From Planctomycetota bacterium (GTDB lineage: Bacteria; Planctomycetota; Phycisphaerae; WQYP01), in the NCBI GenBank assembly GCA_021816165.1, contig JAKAYZ010000088.1, forward strand, positions 1 through 7,448: a DNA stretch of 7,448 nucleotides, given 5' to 3'. Below the pieces are notes generated by a model. That model had not been told where the DNA came from, did not search any database, and worked only from the letters and a program-made list of their open reading frames with translations. Of the stretch, positions 1-5,255 are shown piece after piece (position 1 is the first letter of the stretch; every line of letters starts with the position of its first letter). The position numbers and the translations under genes are program-made.

Positions 1-1
1 C

Positions 2-184
2 TTACCCCGAGCCACCATTTATAGCGGCAGTTACTATCTGCTGGCGGGGATATTCTGCATGGTAAGCTTTCACGGAGCGCCGATGTTCAATCCCTGGATC
101 ATGGGGCTGGTTTTCGGCATGGGCCAATTCGCCACCGCCGCCATACTTTTTTACACGCTGGAGCGAAAACATGAATCCATCTGA
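2..184 (+). CDS. Partial small membrane protein, C-terminal end (unknown function)
   Basis: An open frame enters from the left edge and ends at a TGA at 182-184, giving the last 60 residues of a protein; its start lies outside the window. The piece has two hydrophobic stretches. The first is roughly SYYLLAGIFCMVSF, and the second runs from NPWIMGLVFGM to AAILFYTL. They are separated by a short loop (HGAPMFNP), and a short charged end (ERKHESI) follows. This is what the last two membrane helices of a small inner-membrane protein look like. The frame overlaps the start of the downstream regulator by 14 bases, which suggests one transcript with translational coupling. I do not recognise the family. 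The hydrophobic pattern and the tight overlap with a well-supported gene are the only evidence that it is coding. A functional link to the regulator is inference only. Confidence 0.6.
   Translation, partial: LPRATIYSGSYYLLAGIFCMVSFHGAPMFNPWIMGLVFGMGQFATAAILFYTLERKHESI
160..163 (+). promoter_or_regulatory. Ribosome binding site of the winged-helix regulator
   Basis: GGAG lies seven bases before the ATG at 171, inside the 3' end of the upstream membrane-protein frame. It supports the ATG at 171 as the regulator start and fits translational coupling of the two genes. Confidence 0.55.
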
Positions 185-554
185 TTCGGAAAAGACCGCC
201 GGACGCTACGCCTACGACGGGCTTGATCGCATCATTCACGAAAAAGCCCGCTTGAGTATTATTGCCTCGCTGGCCGGTCATTCCGAAGGCCTTCTGTTTA
301 ACGAATTAAAAGAGCTTTGCTCGCTCACCGATGGCAACTTAAGCCGCCATCTGGCCATTTTACAGGAAGCGGATCTGGTGCAGATGTGGAAAGGCTCACG
401 GAATAATCGGCCGCAAACCCTGGCCCGCCTCACCCAGCATGGCCGCCGTCGATTTCTCGAATACGTCACCCGGTTGGAGTGTGTCATTGCTGACGCATCG
501 CGGCTTGACCAGCAGCCCGATGCCGGTGCGGCGCTACGTCCGCGAACGACATAA
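171..554 (+). CDS. Winged-helix transcriptional regulator (MarR/ArsR-like, HTH_34 type)
   Basis: A 127-residue cytoplasmic DNA-binding protein. Residues about 17-40 form a leading helix region (GLDRIIHEKARLSIIASLAG). Residues about 42-70 form the helix-turn-helix: LLFNELKELC, then the turn and recognition helix TDGNLSRHLAILQEADLV. Residues about 71-95 make the basic wing (MWKGSRNNRPQTLARLTQHG), and a helix that could serve dimerisation (RRRFLEYVTRLECVIADA) follows. This layout, with the N-L-S-x-H-L-x-x-L recognition helix and L-T-x-x-G-R-R-x-F after the wing, is typical of the small one-domain winged-helix regulators grouped as HTH_34/MarR-like. The ligand is unknown; no metal-binding Cys/His cluster of the ArsR metal-sensor kind is seen. 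It overlaps the preceding membrane-protein gene, and such a regulator often controls its neighbour. The inverted repeat at 569-587 just downstream is a possible target, but nothing in the sequence proves it. Confidence 0.85.
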   Translation: MNPSDSEKTAGRYAYDGLDRIIHEKARLSIIASLAGHSEGLLFNELKELCSLTDGNLSRHLAILQEADLVQMWKGSRNNRPQTLARLTQHGRRRFLEYVTRLECVIADASRLDQQPDAGAALRPRTT

Positions 555-563
555 TTTTTTTGA

Positions 564-591
564 TTGTTTACTTTGCGTTGCAAAGTATAAC
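564..591 (+). promoter_or_regulatory. Candidate ispH promoter
   Basis: TTGTTT (564-569) and TATAAC (586-591) are separated by 16 bases, resembling a housekeeping -35/-10 pair. The -10 matches TATAAT at five of six positions; the -35 matches only at TTG. It sits 35 bases before the ispH ATG, in the AT-rich gap between two GC-rich genes. The spacer and the first two bases of the -10 are covered by an inverted repeat, listed separately. Confidence 0.45.
569..587. promoter_or_regulatory. Perfect 8-bp inverted repeat, candidate operator over the ispH promoter
   Basis: TACTTTGC, three bases GTT, then GCAAAGTA: two perfect 8-base arms, 19 bases in all. The repeat occupies the promoter spacer and touches the -10 box, where a bound dimeric repressor would block RNA polymerase. 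The symmetry and size suit a dimeric winged-helix regulator such as the one encoded directly upstream. It is not a terminator: the T-run (555-561) comes before the hairpin, and no T-run follows it on either strand. Confidence 0.45.
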
Positions 592-615
592 TTCCATTGA
601 TCAACGGCAAAAGAA

Positions 616-620
616 AGGAG
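616..620 (+). promoter_or_regulatory. Strong ribosome binding site deciding the ispH start
   Basis: AGGAG, preceded by GAA, lies six bases before the ATG at 627. An earlier in-frame start at 597 would add ten residues (MINGKRKEWV) made from the leader itself, so 627 is chosen. Confidence 0.8.
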
Positions 621-626
621 TGGGTC

Positions 627-1664
627 ATGCAAATTCTTAAAGCGCAGGACATGGGCATGTGCTTCGGCGTGCGCGACGCTTTGGCCAAAACCCAAACCAT
701 CAGTGATCCCGTGCAGGTAACGGTATTCGGACAACTGGTGCATAACCCGGTGGTCAGTGAGCGCCTGGCGGCACGCGGCTTTGGCATGCTCGAGGAGGGC
801 CAACGTGGCCATCTGCCGGATTCCACCCACGTCTTGATCACGGCCCACGGCATCAGCGAAAGAACCCGTTCTGCCTTGCTGGCCGCAGGCAAGCATCTTA
901 TTGACACCACGTGTCCGCTGGTCAAAAAGGCCCACGCGGCCGCCCAGCGTTTGCGGGATCAGGGTTGCCACGTCATCGTCATCGGCACGCCCGGCCATGT
1001 GGAAGTCAACGGCATTGTGGAAGATCTCACCTCGTTTGCAATCGTTGAAAATCCGCAGGCTGTGGCAAGGTATCCATTCACCAAGCTCGGCATTGTCTGC
1101 CAAACCACCACCCCGACCACCGTAGCCGCCGCCGTTCGAGCCAAAGTCGCCCAACTGAACCCCCACGCCCACATCCAGTTCATTGACACGGTATGTCAGC
1201 CCACCAAAGATCGCCAGATTGCGCTGGAAGAGTTGCTCAGTCAGGTGCAGGCCATGGTCGTAGTCGGCGGTCATCATTCGAACAACACCCGCCGACTTGT
1301 GGACCGCTGCCGCCAGCGCCACATCCGCGCCTATCACGTGCAATGTGCCGCCGAACTCCAACCGCAATGGTTTAAGGGCGTGCAAACCGTGGGTCTTACC
1401 GCCGGCACCAGCACCCTGCCCGAAACCATTGATGCTGTATACCACGCCCTCTCTACCATCTCCAACCATCCCCAGACTACGCCTGTCCGGCCCCGGCCGG
1501 CACGAGACTGGCGAAAAAATCAATCTTCGGCCACAGGCTCCGCCCGGCGCCACCGCGCTGGTACCACCCTTCCCGCCAGCCTCATGACGCGGCAAGAACG
1601 CTCCGACGAGGCCACCGCTGGCGATACCTGCGCCAGCCGCTGGTCGCCAGCCAAGGCCGGGTAG
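627..1664 (+). CDS. ispH: 4-hydroxy-3-methylbut-2-enyl diphosphate reductase (IspH/LytB)
   Basis: The iron-sulfur enzyme of the last MEP-pathway step, which reduces HMBPP to IPP and DMAPP in the cytoplasm. All three cluster-ligand cysteines are present: C12 (GMCFGVRDA), C96 (DTTCPLVKK) and C190 (DTVCQPTKDRQ). The substrate-pocket residues of the family are also in place: H39 (QLVHNP), H74 (TAHG), H124 and E126 (GHVEVNG), T160, S218 and N220 (HHSNNTRR) and S262 (TAGTSTL). The family domain ends near residue 280. The remaining 65 or so residues are a basic, low-complexity tail with no match to the family, although total length (345) is not far from the 316 of the E. coli enzyme. The last 145 bases overlap the 3' end of the convergent GT87 gene, so the tail may simply be read-through until a stop appears. 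The start at 627 is fixed by the AGGAG at 616-620. The gene appears to be its own transcription unit. Confidence 0.96.
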   Translation: MQILKAQDMGMCFGVRDALAKTQTISDPVQVTVFGQLVHNPVVSERLAARGFGMLEEGQRGHLPDSTHVLITAHGISERTRSALLAAGKHLIDTTCPLVKKAHAAAQRLRDQGCHVIVIGTPGHVEVNGIVEDLTSFAIVENPQAVARYPFTKLGIVCQTTTPTTVAAAVRAKVAQLNPHAHIQFIDTVCQPTKDRQIALEELLSQVQAMVVVGGHHSNNTRRLVDRCRQRHIRAYHVQCAAELQPQWFKGVQTVGLTAGTSTLPETIDAVYHALSTISNHPQTTPVRPRPARDWRKNQSSATGSARRHRAGTTLPASLMTRQERSDEATAGDTCASRWSPAKAG

Positions 1665-2950
1665 CGACTTGTTACCAGCACGGTCGCCAGCAGAAAAGAA
1701 GCCCATAGTACTACGTCCATTGAATCGAAATAATGCCGGCCATCGGGGCCGAAAATTTTGGCCAAATCCGAAGTCCATGGCATCAGCACCGCAACTCCCA
1801 GCAGCGCCGCCCACGCCCAGCGCCGTGTTTGCTCCGGCGCCGCCGCGTCACTGGCCATCATGGCCGTGGCCATAAGTGCCAGGATGAGCGTCACGTAATG
1901 TGGTACCCAGGTGCGCTCCGACGCCCAGAGCATAAACATTCCGATACACCCGATTTCCATCAGATACCGGCGGCACTGAAGGTTTTGCAATGGCCGGCGC
2001 GCCCAGATCATCCCCGCCACCGCAATCACTGCCAGCACTCCCCGCCATATCCAAGTAACCACCTTTGGCGAAAAATTGACGATATTGACATAATGATCAA
2101 CCGTGTGTCCATGCCGCATATCCTGCCACGCTGGCACATGCTCCAACAGTCGCTTGATCAATTCCGGAATCGATTCTCCATTGGCAAACTTGATCACGCC
2201 CCCCGTCACATAAGGTAGAATCATGATGGAGGCCCACTGGTGCAGCCAAACGATATTCTGGTGCCAGGAAAAAAACACCGCCGGCACCACGAACAACCAG
2301 AGCCCAATGCCCGCCAAAATGCCCAGCACAATTCGCCAACGCCGGCGATAGATGAAATATGCTAAAAATGCCAATGGCGTTATCTTAATGCAAATCGCCA
2401 GCGCCACCATAAGCCCAGCACCCCATTGGTGCCGGTGGGTTTCGCCTTGCGCCAGCCACAGCCCGATCACCAGCGGGAGCAACATCAGCAGGTTCATCTG
2501 GCCTTCCTGCACATCGCCGATGACCGGAAAAAACCATCCTGCGGCCACCAGCAGCACCGCTGCGGTTTCCAGCCTGACGCCCACCCGCCGCACCATGGCC
2601 AGCAGCAGCAAAAAAATGGGTACGAACAGAAACGGCTTGGTGAGCACCCACGCCGCCTGGGCCATCGGACGCGACAGGAGTGTATAAGGAGCCACAAATA
2701 AAAGCGCCAACGGCGGCAGGGGAAACCGGTCGCTTCGATAGGCCTGGTGTGCATAAATAAATGCCGGCACCGTCTTCATGTAAGAATCGAAGGCATCGAT
2801 GTGGACGTTCTGGTCCATTTGGCGGGCCACTTTGGCGTGTGCCTGCAGCGCCAGCACAAGGCTGGCCAGCACCACCACCAGCAAGCCCACAACTTTGAGC
2901 CGCCGACGCCATAGCTCATCACCAACTGCACCAGATTCCAGTCGCCTCAT
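1520..2950 (-). CDS. GT87-family (DUF2029) polytopic membrane glycosyltransferase
   Basis: A 476-residue integral membrane protein resembling the GT-C fold glycosyltransferase family 87, whose known members are polyprenol-phosphate-mannose-dependent mannosyltransferases. An N-terminal membrane helix (about 19-37) is followed by an extracytoplasmic loop with acidic residues (HIDAFDSYMKT, D52/D55), where this family keeps its catalytic Asp. Next come FPLPPLALLFVAPY (76-89), matching the usual YpPl...P pattern, and GQMNLLMLLPL (150-160). Then follow the IKITPLAFLAYFIYRRRW segment (188-205) and the late ASERTWVPHYV motif (343-353). Roughly ten hydrophobic segments are visible, the last ending near residue 427. 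The start at 2950 has a weak AAGG five bases upstream and gives a normal N-terminus; a frame extended to a GTG at 3106 adds 52 non-membrane, atypical residues. The final ~48 residues overlap the ispH tail on the other strand. Donor and acceptor cannot be told from sequence; a cell-envelope glycan or lipid is the likely target. Confidence 0.82.
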   Translation of the reverse strand: MRRLESGAVGDELWRRRLKVVGLLVVVLASLVLALQAHAKVARQMDQNVHIDAFDSYMKTVPAFIYAHQAYRSDRFPLPPLALLFVAPYTLLSRPMAQAAWVLTKPFLFVPIFLLLLAMVRRVGVRLETAAVLLVAAGWFFPVIGDVQEGQMNLLMLLPLVIGLWLAQGETHRHQWGAGLMVALAICIKITPLAFLAYFIYRRRWRIVLGILAGIGLWLFVVPAVFFSWHQNIVWLHQWASIMILPYVTGGVIKFANGESIPELIKRLLEHVPAWQDMRHGHTVDHYVNIVNFSPKVVTWIWRGVLAVIAVAGMIWARRPLQNLQCRRYLMEIGCIGMFMLWASERTWVPHYVTLILALMATAMMASDAAAPEQTRRWAWAALLGVAVLMPWTSDLAKIFGPDGRHYFDSMDVVLWASFLLATVLVTSRYPALAGDQRLAQVSPAVASSERSCRVMRLAGRVVPARWRRAEPVAED

Positions 2951-2994
2951 CGTTGCCTTATCGCCGAAGTCTTCGCTTTGGGCAAGGCAAAATA

Positions 2995-3009
2995 TTAACA
3001 AACCGTTAA
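2995..3009. repeat. Short inverted repeat upstream of the GT87 gene
   Basis: TTAAC and GTTAA, five-base perfect arms with a five-base spacer, lie 45-59 bases before the GT87 start codon in the AT-rich part of the divergent region. Position and symmetry suit a regulator site or a promoter-associated element. Arms this short occur by chance, so confidence is low. Confidence 0.25.
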
Positions 3010-3197
3010 GACGCCGGCTGGGCCAGCAAGCGTGCCCCCGCATGAGAGTTGTGCGCCAAAGCAACCCAGCACAGAGCTCTTTCCGCCATCGTGCCGGTGA
3101 ATCCACCGAACCGCCGTGCCCCCAATGGCTGGCCCGGCCCGATGCACCTCACGGCCCATCATGCCGGGAACCTGATGCCACAACCACGGCCTGCCGC

Positions 3198-3226
3198 TGG
3201 ACCATCGGTTGCCTGGCTCTTATAAC
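3198..3226 (+). promoter_or_regulatory. Candidate tgt promoter
   Basis: TGGACC (3198-3203) and TATAAC (3221-3226) are separated by 17 bases. They match the TTGACA/TATAAT consensus at four and five of six positions. The -10 hexamer is identical to the one proposed for ispH. Transcription would begin around 3232-3235, almost at the tgt ATG (3236), which would leave little or no leader. That agrees with the absence of a Shine-Dalgarno sequence before this ATG. Confidence 0.45.
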
Positions 3227-3235
3227 AGCGTTCCT

Positions 3236-4363
3236 ATGTCGCTCACATTTGAAATTTTACATCAGGATTCCGGTTGCCAGGCCCGCGCCGGCCGCATTTC
3301 TACCCGGCACGGTAGCTTTGAAACCCCTGCATTCATGGCGGTGGGAACGCGCGGCAGCGTCAAGGGGCTTACCCCGCACATGCTTGGTGCCGCCGGATGT
3401 GAAATCCTGCTCGGCAACACCTATCACCTCATGCTGCGGCCTGGTGCCGAAACGGTTGCCGCCCTCGGGGGCTTGCAGAAATTCGCGGGATGGCATCGTC
3501 CCATGCTCACCGATTCCGGCGGTTTTCAGGTCTTTTCGCTGGCGGAACTGCGCAGTTTTGATGACGCGGGGGTGAATTTTCGCTCCCATATTGATGGCAC
3601 CATGGTGCATTTAGGGCCGTCGGAATCCATGCGTGTTCAGCACCTGCTGGGCGCGGACATCGCCATGGCTTTTGACGATTGCCCGCCCGCCGATTGCCAG
3701 CGGCAACGTCTGGCCGAGGCCATGGCCCGTACGCTCGCCTGGGCCAAAACCAGCAAACAGGTCCATGATGCCTTGGACGTGTCGCAGTGTCAGGCGCTCT
3801 TTGGCATTGTACAAGGGGGTACGGACCCGCAGGCTCGCCAACTCTGTGCCCAGGAACTGGTGGCCTTGAATTTTGACGGTTACGCCATCGGCGGCTTGGC
3901 GGTGGGCGAAGGGCACGCCCGCATGGTGCAGGCCATCGGTCACACCGTGCCGTTTTTGCCCTATGATCGTCCGCGGTATCTAATGGGGGTCGGTTATCCG
4001 CGGGATATCTTACAAGCCGTCAAAAACGGCGTGGATATGTTTGACTGCGTACTGCCCACCCGCAATGGCCGCAATGCTCTGGCGTTCACGCGAAACGGTC
4101 CGCTGCGGCTCAGAAATGCCCAATACATCCGCGATGCCAGGCCGATTGAAGCGGAATGTGACGGCTACTGCTGTCAAAATTTCTCCCGCGGCTACATTCG
4201 ACACTTGTTTTCCGTCGGCGAAATGCTGGGCCCGACTTTGGTATCGCTCCATAACGTCCATTTTTTCCAGCGGTGGATGCTGGACATTCGCCGTGCCATC
4301 CGGGACAATGCTTTGTCCGGCCTGAAGGCTTGGGATTCTGATCTTCCGGATGCTGCGCCTTAA
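3236..4363 (+). CDS. tgt: Queuine tRNA-ribosyltransferase (tRNA-guanine transglycosylase, Tgt)
   Basis: A cytoplasmic enzyme that exchanges guanine 34 for preQ1 in tRNAs with GUN anticodons, a step in queuosine synthesis. The 375-residue length is normal. Family motifs in order: TPAFMAVGTRGSVKGL (from residue 30), NTYHLMLRPG (61-70), LTDSGGFQVFSL (91-102, catalytic D93), AFDDCPP (145-151), IVQGG (191-195), and GGLAVGE (219-225), the bacterial preQ1-pocket form. GVDMFDCVLPTRNGRNA (265-281) holds the covalent nucleophile D270. The zinc site is unusual. The normal C-x-C-x-x-C reads C308-D-G310-Y-C312-C313, so the second ligand cysteine is Gly and an extra Cys sits beside the third; the His ligand (H339, SLHN) is present. 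The ATG at 3236 is preferred over a TTG at 3209 because MSLTFEILHQDSG matches the usual N-terminus. The gene lies upstream of yajC-secDF, a common bacterial order. Confidence 0.96.
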   Translation: MSLTFEILHQDSGCQARAGRISTRHGSFETPAFMAVGTRGSVKGLTPHMLGAAGCEILLGNTYHLMLRPGAETVAALGGLQKFAGWHRPMLTDSGGFQVFSLAELRSFDDAGVNFRSHIDGTMVHLGPSESMRVQHLLGADIAMAFDDCPPADCQRQRLAEAMARTLAWAKTSKQVHDALDVSQCQALFGIVQGGTDPQARQLCAQELVALNFDGYAIGGLAVGEGHARMVQAIGHTVPFLPYDRPRYLMGVGYPRDILQAVKNGVDMFDCVLPTRNGRNALAFTRNGPLRLRNAQYIRDARPIEAECDGYCCQNFSRGYIRHLFSVGEMLGPTLVSLHNVHFFQRWMLDIRRAIRDNALSGLKAWDSDLPDAAP

Positions 4364-4422
4364 CCGGCTCACCAGCCGTAAGTCCGCAGGATGTCTCCAA
4401 GCCGATGGGCGGATGACCAGAC

Positions 4423-4453
4423 GCCGATGAGCTGCTTGCCGCAGCTCGGTGGC
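4423..4453 (+). other. Stem-loop between tgt and yajC
   Basis: GAGCTGC (4429-4435), loop TTGCC, then GCAGCTC (4441-4447) form a perfect 7-bp stem. The stem can be lengthened outward by a T-G pair, one A/G mismatch and four more pairs (4423-4426 with 4450-4453). No T-run follows, so it is not a classical intrinsic terminator. It could be an RNA processing or stability element inside a tgt-yajC-secDF transcript, or a weak attenuator. Confidence 0.35.
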
Positions 4454-4484
4454 TGGCTCAAGAAACGGTGCGAAATTTAATTGC

Positions 4485-4490
4485 AGGTGG
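4485..4490 (+). promoter_or_regulatory. Ribosome binding site deciding the yajC start
   Basis: AGGTGG ends four bases before the ATG at 4495. The in-frame GTG at 4468 has no comparable site upstream and would put nine extra residues in front of the signal-like N-terminus, so 4495 is chosen. Confidence 0.6.
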
Positions 4491-4494
4491 AATC

Positions 4495-5112
4495 ATGTTG
4501 CGTGTAACATCAACGAAACAAATGTTTGTGGTGGCAGCGGTTGCCGGTCTGATCATCCCAGCGGCAACGCCCCATTGGTTTAATACCAAGGCGCAGGGCC
4601 AGGTAACCGCGGTGGTCAAACCGGCAGGGGCCCCGCCGGTGGCCAATAACGCTGGCGGCACCAATCCGGCGGCTGACAACACGGCGGTGGTGACTCCGGC
4701 GACGCCCGCCACGCCTTCCGGCAAAACAGTGGCCAGCGGTGCCAAGGCCACGGTGACCAGCAAAGCCGGCGCGGCCACAGGTAAAACCGCACCCACCACT
4801 CAACCAGCAGCAGCCCCGGCCAATAACAGCTGGTTTACATTTTTGATGCTCGGTGCGGCCGCGATACTGGTCATCATGCTGATTCGCGGCCCACGCAAGG
4901 AAGAAAAAAAGCGTAAGCAAATGCTCTCCACTATGAAAAAGGGGAGCCGCGTGGTCACCATCGGCGGGCTGGTCGGTTCCGTGGTGGATGTGCGCGACGA
5001 TGTGGTGGTGCTCAAGGTGGATGAATCTGCCAATGTCAAAGCCCATTACCTGAAAAGTGCCATTTCCCGTGTGCTGGCCGAAGATGATTCACCGGAAGAT
5101 AAGAAGAATTGA
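4495..5112 (+). CDS. yajC: Sec translocon accessory protein YajC, with long N-terminal extension
   Basis: A small inner-membrane partner of SecD-SecF that associates with the SecYEG protein-export channel. The C-terminal half is typical YajC. A membrane helix at about 113-130 (WFTFLMLGAAAILVIMLI) is followed by the basic RGPRKEEKKRKQMLSTMKKG and then the small beta domain SRVVTIGGLVGSVVDV, DDVVVLKVD and the terminal KSAISRVL. Unlike the E. coli protein of about 110 residues, this one has 205. It begins with a signal-peptide-like stretch (K8, then hydrophobic 10-24), followed by about 80 residues rich in Ala, Thr, Pro, Gly and Asn without aromatic residues. If the first segment is a signal peptide or anchor, the linker lies in the periplasm and the YajC domain keeps its usual cytoplasmic position. 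It lies between tgt and secDF, the standard context, probably co-transcribed. Confidence 0.92.
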   Translation: MLRVTSTKQMFVVAAVAGLIIPAATPHWFNTKAQGQVTAVVKPAGAPPVANNAGGTNPAADNTAVVTPATPATPSGKTVASGAKATVTSKAGAATGKTAPTTQPAAAPANNSWFTFLMLGAAAILVIMLIRGPRKEEKKRKQMLSTMKKGSRVVTIGGLVGSVVDVRDDVVVLKVDESANVKAHYLKSAISRVLAEDDSPEDKKN

Positions 5113-5119
5113 ACCCAGC

Positions 5120-5146
5120 TGCGGTGGATTTTCTGATACCACTGCA
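5120..5146 (+). other. Stem-loop between yajC and secDF
   Basis: TGCGGTGG (5120-5127) can pair with CCACTGCA (5139-5146): eight pairs including one G-T wobble, around an 11-base A/T-rich loop. It begins eight bases after the yajC stop codon and has no T-run after it. A 143-base gap in a normally tight operon leaves room for such an element, perhaps an mRNA processing or attenuation hairpin. Chance is possible. Confidence 0.3.
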
Positions 5147-5255
5147 ACAGCCCGCATCGGATGAAACTCCATAATGCAGCGTCTTGGGTGGCGGGCGCGA
5201 AAAAAAGGGTCCGTCCGGGGCCGGCGGCGGAATTGATAGCCATGATGGAACGAAT

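Larger units (their letters stand above)
2951..3235. other. Divergent intergenic region between the GT87 gene and tgt
   Basis: About 285 bases between two divergent start codons, with no convincing gene. The part next to the GT87 gene is AT-rich around 2985-3010 and carries an inverted repeat TTAAC-AAACC-GTTAA (2995-3009). It also has a small palindrome CGAAG-T-CTTCG (2965-2975) in the probable GT87 leader. On the minus strand TAATAT near 2992-2997 could be a -10 element, but no good -35 lies at the right distance. The rest (about 3011-3200) is GC-rich; open frames crossing it are extensions of the flanking genes or of antisense frames. A tgt promoter is proposed at its right end. Confidence 0.5.

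Noticed and set aside
555..590. Intrinsic terminator after the regulator gene
   Set aside because: A T-run and a hairpin are both present, but the T-run comes before the stem on the plus strand and there is none after the stem on either strand.
534..1814. 426-residue antisense open frame across ispH
   Set aside because: It lies opposite ispH, which has every catalytic residue. The product is Gly-rich with no recognisable domain, and it would also overlap the GT87 gene. It is a GC-driven shadow frame.
2951..3106. N-terminal extension of the GT87 protein to a GTG at 3106
   Set aside because: The added 52 residues are non-hydrophobic and unlike the family, and would run through the AT-rich putative promoter. 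The ATG at 2950 has AAGG in place and gives a normal N-terminus.
3011..3235. preQ1 riboswitch in front of tgt
   Set aside because: preQ1 riboswitches are known upstream of queuosine genes, but no compact A-rich pseudoknot-like element is seen here, and the proposed promoter leaves no leader to hold one.
2799..3575. 258-residue plus-strand open frame spanning the divergent region
   Set aside because: It overlaps the start of the GT87 gene antisense and the start of tgt in another frame. Its composition is typical of an out-of-frame reading, and it has no family motif.
4510..5046. 178-residue antisense open frame over yajC
   Set aside because: It mirrors the yajC coding sequence. The Gly/His/Arg-rich product reflects the opposite strand of Ala/Thr/Pro codons.
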